Of a stretch of DNA of 5,167 nt, positions 1 to 5,123 are shown piece after piece; the first letter of the stretch is position 1; each line of letters begins with the position of its first letter. The DNA is from Chthoniobacterales bacterium (lineage in GTDB: Bacteria; Verrucomicrobiota; Verrucomicrobiia; Chthoniobacterales; UBA6821). The DNA lies in contig JAIPKF010000125.1 in assembly GCA_021733705.1 (NCBI GenBank), forward strand, positions 1 through 5,167, given 5' to 3'. The position numbers were made by a program, and so were the translations under genes. The notes beneath the pieces are model-generated. The model was given only the letters and a program-made list of their open reading frames with translations. It was not told the origin of the DNA and searched no databases.

Positions 1-330
1 GCTGTGCTCTCGATTTCTTTTATTGTAGCTGTAGTTGCTTCCACCAATGATCTAGCAATCTACCTCCTTGGCTTAGGCTTCCTCTTTGGACTTTTAGAGT
101 GGCTTGCTAATTATTATAGCTCCCACAAAATATTATTCCGTGCTCTCTCAATGATGTTTTCCTATTCTGCCCTAATGCTGCCTTCACCTGAAAGTAACTT
201 GCAGGTGAGCATGGACCGAGTCATTACAAGTCTCATTGGATTTACTATTTCCATTCTTGTCTTTCTTGTCATGGTAGAGGCAAAAAAAATAACTCGTTTC
301 ATGATATCTCCCAAGAGCGTCATTGAATAA
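1..330 (+). CDS. C-terminal part of a FUSC-like / aromatic-acid exporter-type integral membrane protein (5' end outside window)
   Basis: The frame is open from the first base, so the gene starts upstream and about 109 C-terminal residues are visible. They are strongly hydrophobic, with roughly four membrane segments: residues 1-14 (cut), 17-36, 44-61 and 75-93. A short basic tail follows (EAKKITRFMISPK) and the stop is TAA. The stretch MDRVITSLIGFTISILVFLV, an Arg followed by a Gly in a membrane helix, resembles the conserved R-x(4-6)-G segment in the second half of FUSC/ArAE transporters, which are proposed to export aromatic acids or drugs. That match is pattern recognition on a fragment. 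Another multi-pass family is possible, so the substrate cannot be stated. gspF follows 32 bases downstream on the same strand, so co-transcription is possible although the functions look unrelated. The GTG at 4 and the internal ATGs are unlikely to be the real start. Confidence 0.6.
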   Translation, partial: AVLSISFIVAVVASTNDLAIYLLGLGFLFGLLEWLANYYSSHKILFRALSMMFSYSALMLPSPESNLQVSMDRVITSLIGFTISILVFLVMVEAKKITRFMISPKSVIE

Positions 331-362
331 ATCCACTATATCTCTTCTAAGATGCAACGGTG

Positions 363-1433
363 ATGAAACTCGATTTTCTTCAACAAAAAAGAATTCCAAG
401 TCTTATTCTTCACCTTTTCACAAGGCAGTTAGCAATTCTTCTTGAATCGGGATTACCCCTTCTTCGCAGCTTGGAAATCTTGGCTGAACAGGAATCAAAT
501 CGTATTTTCAAAAAGAGACTATGTAAGCTCATAGAGAGCATTCAATGCGGCAATACCTTTAGTGAATCCCTTGCTGCCTACCCATATATATTTTCTTCGC
601 TTTATCTCAATATGGTTCGAGCAGGAGAAGTGAGCGGAAAGCTTGGGCTTGCTCTTGATAGCTTAATGAAATCTCAAGAGAAGATGCAAAAGATCAGCAA
701 TAAAATAATCTCTATCCTCCTTTATCCAGCGCTTCTTTTCGTGATTACGATGATGATGATGTTCTTTTTAGCACTCTTTATTATACCTAAATTTGAAACT
801 GTTTTCTTAGAGGCTCTCCACGAAGGGACCCTTCCATCACTTACTCAGGCTATTTTAGCGGCAAGCCGTTATGGACGAGATCATCGTTGGATCATTTGCT
901 TATTCCTTTGCATTCTCTTTCTAGCTGTAAAAGTAGCACTTCGCTCAAGAACTCTTCGCTGCTCTTTGGACCAAAGTTTGTTAAGACTTCCTCTCATGGG
1001 AAAGTTATTAAAAAAACATTTTATTGCCCAATGTTTTACTACCTTGGGAACATTGATGCTCCATCGAGTCCCCCCACTAGAAGCACTTCGTATTGCTCAA
1101 AAGATTCCGGCTAACTTAGCGATTCAAGCAGCAATAAAAATGATTTATCAAAGTCTTCAGGCAGGTGATTCAATGATTTACCCACTTCAAGCCAGCAATC
1201 TTTTTCCACCTATGGTGATTAGCATGGTTGCGGTTGGTGAAGAAACGGGGCAGCTTCCTGAAATGCTCCTGCAGGTTGCAACACTTTATGAAAAGGAAGT
1301 TGATGATCGTACCACACAACTCATAGCATTGATGGAACCGTGCCTCATCCTTCTTTTAGCATGCTTTGTTGGCACCATTGTTATCGCACTTTTTTTACCA
1401 CTCACCACCATGATCGATAGTATTGGGAACTAA
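363..1433 (+). CDS. gspF: Type II secretion system inner-membrane protein GspF (short form)
   Basis: GspF/PilC-family polytopic protein that forms the inner-membrane platform linking the secretion ATPase GspE to pseudopilus assembly. Two tandem T2SSF domains are visible. The first spans about residues 15-140, with FTRQLAILLESGLPLLRSLE and VRAGEVSGKL. The second spans about 218-345, with FIAQCFTTLGTLMLHRVPPL, VAVGEETGQLPEML and the family-typical LIALMEPCLI. Membrane helices fall near 118-142, 177-195 and 324-346. At 356 residues it is shorter than the usual ~390-405, because the ~50-60 residue cytosolic N-terminal arm before the first domain is missing. An in-frame stop at 348-350 rules out a longer start. 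ATG 363 is preferred over GTG 360, with only a weak AAGATG ribosome-site candidate at 349-354. No gspE or gspG lies beside it, so the usual gsp operon is broken or dispersed. A PilC of a type IV pilus is the alternative. The stop codon lies in the border of repeat copy A. Confidence 0.9.
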   Translation: MKLDFLQQKRIPSLILHLFTRQLAILLESGLPLLRSLEILAEQESNRIFKKRLCKLIESIQCGNTFSESLAAYPYIFSSLYLNMVRAGEVSGKLGLALDSLMKSQEKMQKISNKIISILLYPALLFVITMMMMFFLALFIIPKFETVFLEALHEGTLPSLTQAILAASRYGRDHRWIICLFLCILFLAVKVALRSRTLRCSLDQSLLRLPLMGKLLKKHFIAQCFTTLGTLMLHRVPPLEALRIAQKIPANLAIQAAIKMIYQSLQAGDSMIYPLQASNLFPPMVISMVAVGEETGQLPEMLLQVATLYEKEVDDRTTQLIALMEPCLILLLACFVGTIVIALFLPLTTMIDSIGN

Positions 1434-1496
1434 CCCGCGTATTTCATACCGATTCTGCTGCGGCTTGCGACGAACAGTATGAAATATGCGTGCTAA
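1430..1496. repeat. Repeat copy A: 67-bp palindromic element, internally deleted form
   Basis: Near-perfect inverted ends: TAACCCGCGTATTTCATACCG on the left matches the reverse complement of the right end (TAGCACGCATATTTCATACTG) at 17 of 21 positions. It is bordered on both sides by CTAA (1430-1433 and 1493-1496). The sequence equals the left ~40 and right ~30 bases of copy C joined at GCGA. It occupies most of the gap between the converging gspF and Nudix genes. Its stem-loop could act as a bidirectional transcription stop, but there is no clear U-tract directly after the stem. Confidence 0.85.
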
Positions 1497-1534
1497 ATAA
1501 GAAATGTTAGAACCTATTTTTTAAAATTTACTAT

Positions 1535-2167
1535 CTATTTCTTCAGATAGACATTCAGCTTACTCCACTCTCGAATTACCATCTGAGACCATGTCTCAAA
1601 TTCGTCAATCTGTTCTAGTAATTCTTGATGTGTAAAAAATCCTAACTCCGCAATCGCTTCTTCCTTAGCAAAGACTTCCTCAGAAAAAATAACACAATGA
1701 TGAACAACGCCGAGATGCACTGCTCCCACTGAATTAGAGTCATCATTGAGCAATGCAAGAGGCTTGATAGAAGTTGCACTATAGGAAGAAGGTAAATCTA
1801 ACTCTTCTTCAAGCTCCCTTCTCAAAGCTCGTTCATAGGCTGCTGCATCAAAGTCTTTTTCTATACTATCTTTGTCGTTAATATGCCCACCAATACCGAG
1901 GGAACGTTTCTTCAAAAGACGCTTCTCTCCAGAGCCGCCTCCACGACGATAGTGAAGAACTCGCTCACCACAGGTAATCACAATATAGGGAATAATCTGC
2001 TTAAAATCAGGATCCTCTTCTGCCTTCGCACGTGCTAAAAATGAATGATTGCTAGGCTTTAAAAAAAGGGGCAAATACTCCTCGATGTTAGCACAAAGTC
2101 CCTGGAAGGATCCTACTGAGTCAAAAAGGGAACGAGAAACAACCAAAACTTTTTCTTGGGTACTCAT
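1535..2167 (-). CDS. Nudix (MutT-like) hydrolase, predicted phosphoesterase
   Basis: A 210-residue protein with a Nudix fold, a family that hydrolyses nucleoside diphosphates linked to another moiety X using Mg2+. The Nudix helix is REUxEExGU-like: RELEEELDL at residues 117-125, with the catalytic Glu pair at 121-122 and Asp replacing the usual Gly at 124. The upstream GIGGHIN (91-97) is the glycine part of the box, separated from the helix by a loop longer than in the classical G-x5-E-x7-REUxEE spacing. The N-terminus (EKVLVVSRSLFDSVGSFQG) and GGHIN resemble the group called predicted MutT-family phosphoesterases (COG4112, recalled, not searched). The substrate is unknown. The start ATG is at 2165-2167 with no obvious Shine-Dalgarno, and the stop is TAG. 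It converges on gspF, with copy A between them. Its 5' side is occupied within 50 bases by copy B, leaving little room for a promoter. I saw no convincing -35/-10 pair. Confidence 0.85.
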   Translation of the reverse strand: MSTQEKVLVVSRSLFDSVGSFQGLCANIEEYLPLFLKPSNHSFLARAKAEEDPDFKQIIPYIVITCGERVLHYRRGGGSGEKRLLKKRSLGIGGHINDKDSIEKDFDAAAYERALRRELEEELDLPSSYSATSIKPLALLNDDSNSVGAVHLGVVHHCVIFSEEVFAKEEAIAELGFFTHQELLEQIDEFETWSQMVIREWSKLNVYLKK

Positions 2168-2212
2168 GAATACAATATTTGAAAATGAAAAAATAAAATA
2201 AGTGAAGCAACA

Positions 2213-2393
2213 CTAGCCCGGATATTTCATATGGATCGTGACGAGGAGATCGCAAAGGCTGATGGGGTAAGGCAGACGAGCATTTTGATGCCGGGCTGTA
2301 TGTGCACATACTACCTAAGTCAAAAAACGAGTCTAACGCAGTAACCATCTGGCTTTCCAGCTTCTGCAGGTGATCGGTATGAAATGTCCGCAG
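2213..2393. repeat. Repeat copy B: second subtype, about 180 bp, with a coding-like core
   Basis: The left end CCCGGATATTTCATATGGATC and the right end GATCGGTATGAAATGTCCGC form imperfect inverted ends of the same family as A, C and D. The inner sequence differs and instead matches copy E: GATCGTGACGAGGAGA after the left end, and a region around 2315-2352. On the minus strand the core reads QMVTALDSFFDLGSM and then SPRHDPYEISG towards the left end. The left flank is CTAG and the right is CAGT, so no clean target duplication is visible and the copy looks old. It fills the space upstream of the Nudix start. The 44 bases between it and copy C (2394-2437) show nothing recognisable. Confidence 0.7.
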
Positions 2394-2437
2394 TGTTTAT
2401 AAAGATGGTATTACATCTGCTGTTTGTCAATGGGGCA

Positions 2438-2621
2438 TTAACCCGCATATTTCATACCGATTCCGCTGCGGCTTGCGAACACCTGATGGATACTGCGTCA
2501 GCTTCGAATTGCTCCTCGGGCAGTATGAAACATACAGCCGTCGTCGTAATCCATCACCTTCCTTGTCTGCATCAGGATTCGCGGCGCCTCGCGACGAACC
2601 AGTATGAAATATGCGGGTTAA
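2438..2621 (+). repeat. Repeat copy C: intact 184-bp palindromic MITE-like element
   Basis: Bounded by TTAA on both sides. The inverted ends are TTAACCCGCATATTTCATAC (2438-2457) and its exact complement (2602-2621), and the match continues for a few bases with 24 of 26 identical. An internal partial copy of the end, CAGTATGAAACATAC (2521-2535), divides it into two half-units, each starting and ending with the GTATGAAA/TTTCATAC motif. The element therefore looks composite, comparable in organisation to bacterial BIME or MITE elements. One plus-strand frame is open right through (LTRIFHTDSAAACE ... NQYEICGL). No transposase is encoded. It lies 24 bases past the mutL stop codon and is the inverted counterpart of copy D. 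Confidence 0.9.
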
Positions 2622-2639
2622 CCCGAATATACGGGCTAA
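2618..2639. repeat. 22-bp mini-palindrome abutting copy C (element remnant or excision scar)
   Basis: TTAACCCG, six bases AATATA, then CGGGCTAA: the outermost eight bases of the repeat ends in inverted orientation with almost no interior. It shares its first TTAA with the right end of copy C. It may be an extreme deletion derivative or what is left after excision of another copy. On the minus strand it is the first stem-loop after the mutL stop (2646-2648), so it could contribute to 3' end formation, although no T-run follows. Confidence 0.6.
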
Positions 2640-2645
2640 TAAGAA

Positions 2646-4481
2646 TCAACAAAACTTTCGTTTTAATTCAAGAGCTGAAAACTGAATCATTGTCGGTCGC
2701 CCCGAGGGTGTAGCATAAGGAAGTTCGCATTTCAACAAATCGCGTAGAAGCATCATTGCTGATGCCTCCTCTTGGGGTATTTTGGTAGCCATAGCTGCCA
2801 TTCGACTCACGGAGCGAGCCAATGCTTCTTCGATGATCCTAACACCCTGATCAACAGGAGTGCTTCTCTTAGGTTCTTCGCTTTGAAGATCTGCAATGAG
2901 CTCATGGAGCAGCTCTTTTGCTGACAATTCTTTGAGCAACGCTGGAACTGCATCAATTTTAAGACTCTTGCTACCATGGCTGGTACCCCCCTTTCCAAAA
3001 ATATCGATTTCTAGGCCTGCTTTGTTTAAGAGTTCTTGATGAGCCGTGATCCAAACAAATTCTGAAGGGGTAACCTCCACAATTTCTGAGAGCAGTAATT
3101 GCTGACGCTCTAGCATTCCGTTGGAGAGAGAACGTAACAACGGTTCATAGATGATTCGCTCGAGTCCAGCTCGAATTTCGATAAGGATAAAACCATCCCC
3201 CTCCTCAACAATGATGTAGCGCTTGGCTACAGAACCGACATAACGACAGGTCGGTTTGTCGGACAATAGTTGAAGATCTGATGATGGTACAGCATCCTGA
3301 GAATGACTCCCTTCGTTGAACTTTTTTGGAGGAGTCAATTCCTCAGAACTCATGTTGCTAAAAGAAGAGGCCTCTTCAACCAAAGCTGGTTGTACTAACG
3401 TCAAAAATGGACGTAAAGAACCAGATCGTGTCATGGAATAGGGACGTGCTATTTCTTGGATTGGTAAGGGCGTTGTCGAGCGAGCATAGTTTCCCATCAC
3501 CTGGGAAGCTACATGCAAGGCAGCAGCACGGACTTTTCCTGCCTCTTGAAAACGGACTTCACGTTTTGCAGGGTGGACGTTACAATCGACTTTTACAGGA
3601 TCAAGTTGGAAAAAGAGAATGGCCTGGGGATGAAGTCCTTTTGGTAAAATGCCATCGCATGCTTCACGTAATGCCATTGATATTAAAGGACTACGAATCA
3701 TTCGCCCATTAATAAAAAAAAGTTGTTGAGAACGATCTGAGCGCCCCTCGCCAGGACGTGCAAAAAATCCATGAATGACAATTCCCTCCACCTCCATTGG
3801 GATCACCTCTATCATGCTTTTTAAAAAAGTAACTCCATAGAGATCACGAAGACGGACTGCTAAAGAATCACCTGAGCCAAAACGAAACACCTCTTTTTCA
3901 TTATGGAGGCATGTGAAGGCAATCTCAGGATGTGCCACTGCTATGATTTGAAGCTGCTCCAAAAGATGAGCTGTTTCCGTCTTCTCACTCTTTAAAAATT
4001 TGCGCCTTGCAGGTACATTGAAAAAAAGATCTTTGATCTCAATTTGAGTTCCATAGATTTGAGCACTGTCACGCACCTCGACTATTTTTCCACCCTCAAC
4101 AATGACCTCCGTTCCCACAGCGACTTCTCCATGACGCGAACATGTCCTCATGCGAAAGCGAGAAACACTGGCAATACTTGGTACTGCTTCTCCGCGAAAC
4201 CCAAGAGTTCCAATGACAGAAAGATCTTCTAAGGTTTGAATTTTACTAGTGGCATGGCGCTCTAAAGACAAAAGGGCATCGGAGCGATCCATTCCAGACC
4301 CATCATCAGTAACTCGAATCAACTTCATTCCGCCCTCAGCAAAAACAACCTCAATACGTTTTGCCCCTGCATCAATACTGTTTTCAACAAGTTCCTTGAC
4401 TACCGAAGCTGGACGCTCAACAACCTCTCCAGCGGCAACCTGACTCGCAACAAGATCACTTAAAAGACGAATAGAACCCAT
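2646..4481 (-). CDS. mutL: DNA mismatch repair protein MutL
   Basis: A 611-residue MutL, the GHKL ATPase that couples MutS mismatch recognition to downstream repair. The start is ATG 4479-4481, because MGSIRLLSDLVASQVAAGEV begins as MutL proteins normally do. The frame stays open 36 codons further to an ATG at 4589, but that extension is unlike the family. Neither start has a clear Shine-Dalgarno. ATPase motifs: KELVENSIDAG (residues 29-39; catalytic Glu30, Asn34), DDGSGM (59-64), RHATSKI, GFRGEA (94-99), FFNVPARRKF, FINGRMIR and HPAKREVRF (303-311). A low-complexity linker follows (~335-410), then the dimerisation domain ending ELKRKFC. The endonuclease metal site is degenerate: EIRAGLERIIYE replaces DQHAxxERxxYE (435-446), SVS replaces ACH (557-559) and TPSGRPT replaces CPHGRPT (591-597). 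It is predicted to be an ATPase without nicking activity. It is divergent from the HesB gene and flanked by inverted copies C and D. Confidence 0.96.
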   Translation of the reverse strand: MGSIRLLSDLVASQVAAGEVVERPASVVKELVENSIDAGAKRIEVVFAEGGMKLIRVTDDGSGMDRSDALLSLERHATSKIQTLEDLSVIGTLGFRGEAVPSIASVSRFRMRTCSRHGEVAVGTEVIVEGGKIVEVRDSAQIYGTQIEIKDLFFNVPARRKFLKSEKTETAHLLEQLQIIAVAHPEIAFTCLHNEKEVFRFGSGDSLAVRLRDLYGVTFLKSMIEVIPMEVEGIVIHGFFARPGEGRSDRSQQLFFINGRMIRSPLISMALREACDGILPKGLHPQAILFFQLDPVKVDCNVHPAKREVRFQEAGKVRAAALHVASQVMGNYARSTTPLPIQEIARPYSMTRSGSLRPFLTLVQPALVEEASSFSNMSSEELTPPKKFNEGSHSQDAVPSSDLQLLSDKPTCRYVGSVAKRYIIVEEGDGFILIEIRAGLERIIYEPLLRSLSNGMLERQQLLLSEIVEVTPSEFVWITAHQELLNKAGLEIDIFGKGGTSHGSKSLKIDAVPALLKELSAKELLHELIADLQSEEPKRSTPVDQGVRIIEEALARSVSRMAAMATKIPQEEASAMMLLRDLLKCELPYATPSGRPTMIQFSALELKRKFC

Positions 4482-4601
4482 AAGGATGAAGAGTAAAGAG
4501 TCAAGACTAAAGCGTAAAGAGTTGTTTAAAATATCAGGGATAGTTATTTTTAAAGATGGTACTTGAACGAGAAAATTATCGCTTCGCACTGTGAAGTCTG
4601 A

Positions 4602-4866
4602 TTAACCCGCATATTTCATACTGGTTCGTCGCGAGGCGCCGCGAATCCTGATGCAGACACCACCGGCGGTCGGGAGACCGCGGTGGAGACTGACTTTAGG
4701 CAGCCCTGAAAGGGTGAGACGAGCGGGAGCGAGCGAGTCAACGAGGGTGATGGATTGCGACGACGGCTGTATGTTTCATACTGCCCGAGGAGCAATTCGA
4801 AGCTGACGTAGTATCCATCAGGTATTCGCAAGCCGCAGCAGAATCAGTATGAAATAGGCGGGTTAA
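4602..4866 (-). repeat. Repeat copy D: 265-bp element, inverted counterpart of copy C with an insertion
   Basis: Bounded by TTAA on both sides. Its reverse complement aligns with copy C end to end, with six single-base differences in about 178 aligned bases and a perfect match over the last ~57. The only large difference is an 86-base block at 4660-4745 in place of five bases (AGGAA on this strand) in C. The internal motif GTATGTTTCATAC is retained. The element sits 120 bases upstream of the mutL start codon. Its right-hand TTAA is shared with copy E, so the two elements are joined head to tail. Confidence 0.9.
4660..4745. other. GC-rich hairpin-bearing insert inside repeat copy D
   Basis: This block is absent from copy C. 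It opens with a strong stem-loop at 4660-4686: CCACCG and CGGTC pair with GACCG and CGGTGG around a GGGA loop, with one bulged G. A smaller CCCT-GAA-AGGG hairpin follows at 4704-4714. The rest is purine-rich GAGCG-type repetition (4716-4738). TGACT (4690-4694) and AGTCA (4737-4741) could close an outer stem around the second half. It is clearly richer in GC than the neighbouring genes. It could be a nested element or a structured module that C has lost. Function unknown. Confidence 0.7.
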
Positions 4867-4994
4867 CCCGGATATCTCATACTGATCGTGACGAGGAGAC
4901 CGGGAAGTCAGATGAGGCATGGCGAGCGATGATGGTTCTATGAGCAGAGCCCTCCCCCAGTTCAAAATGGGATTCTAATGCAACATCCATTTGG
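4863..4994. repeat. Repeat copy E: partial copy of subtype B
   Basis: Starts with TTAACCCGGATATCTCATAC, sharing the TTAA of copy D, and continues with GATCGTGACGAGGAGA as in copy B. Similarity to B resumes at 4957-4994 (minus strand QMDVALESHFELG against QMVTALDSFFDLG in B) and then stops at the T-run near 4995. No right-hand inverted end is found, so the copy is truncated or its right end has diverged. It is 8 bases shorter than B between the left end and the shared Met codon, so the minus-strand frame that is continuous in B is shifted here. It is in direct orientation relative to B. Confidence 0.65.
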
Positions 4995-5011
4995 TTTTTT
5001 TTAAAAACATT

Positions 5012-5034
5012 CCGTGAGTTTATAAAACTCTCGG
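5012..5034 (+). terminator. Terminator-like stem-loop between copy E and the HesB-type gene
   Basis: CCG-T-GAGTTT pairs with AAACTC-T-CGG around an ATA loop: nine base pairs with one T-T mismatch. It is followed on the plus strand by TTTTGCTT. The shape resembles a weak intrinsic terminator, but no plus-strand gene ends just upstream. On the minus strand the stem is followed by AATGTTTTTAAAA. It may shield the divergent genes from each other or be incidental AT-rich pairing. Confidence 0.35.
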
Positions 5035-5077
5035 TTTTGCTTAAAAAAGTGTTACCTATATGTTGAACCCGCACTCG

Positions 5078-5105
5078 TTTTCATTTTTTCTTATTCCTAA
5101 ATAAT
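5078..5105 (+). promoter_or_regulatory. Possible sigma70-type promoter for the HesB-type gene
   Basis: TTTTCA (5078-5083, 4 of 6 against TTGACA) and AATAAT (5100-5105, 5 of 6 against TATAAT) are separated by 16 bases. They would place transcription start just upstream of ATG 5124 with a very short leader. The region is AT-rich, so a chance match is quite possible. No operator or iron-responsive site was recognised. Confidence 0.25.
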
Positions 5106-5123
5106 CTTTTCAAACCAACAACA

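Noticed and set aside
2384..2713. Plus-strand open frame of 109 codons
   Set aside because: It runs through repeat copy C and then antisense into the mutL 3' end. Its openness comes from the repeat, and no family resemblance or ribosome site was seen.
3407..4443. Three plus-strand open frames (3407-3712, 4044-4232, 4249-4443)
   Set aside because: They are antisense shadows of mutL, whose own frame carries conserved motifs throughout these regions.
4482..4509. TTGACT at 4499-4504 (minus strand) as a -35 box for mutL
   Set aside because: It lies only about 17 bases before the start codon, leaving no room for a -10 box and leader.
4482..4589. 36-codon N-terminal extension of MutL from the ATG at 4589
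   Set aside because: MutL proteins normally begin just before the conserved I-x-x-L-x-x-x-V-x-x-Q-I/V-A-A-G segment. The extension shows no family similarity and is better read as untranslated leader.
4616..4965. Minus-strand open frames of 71 and 75 codons upstream of mutL
   Set aside because: They consist of repeat copies D and E read through, overlap each other in different frames, and change frame at the D insert.
1430..4994. CRISPR array
   Set aside because: The repeats are few, long, in mixed orientation and of unequal length, without regular spacers or cas genes.
4877..5074. Minus-strand 65-codon frame as a complete small gene divergent from the HesB-type gene
   Set aside because: It needs a GTG start without a ribosome site and overlaps copy E. 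Only the short ALESHFELG part has any support, which is reported as a finding rather than a gene.
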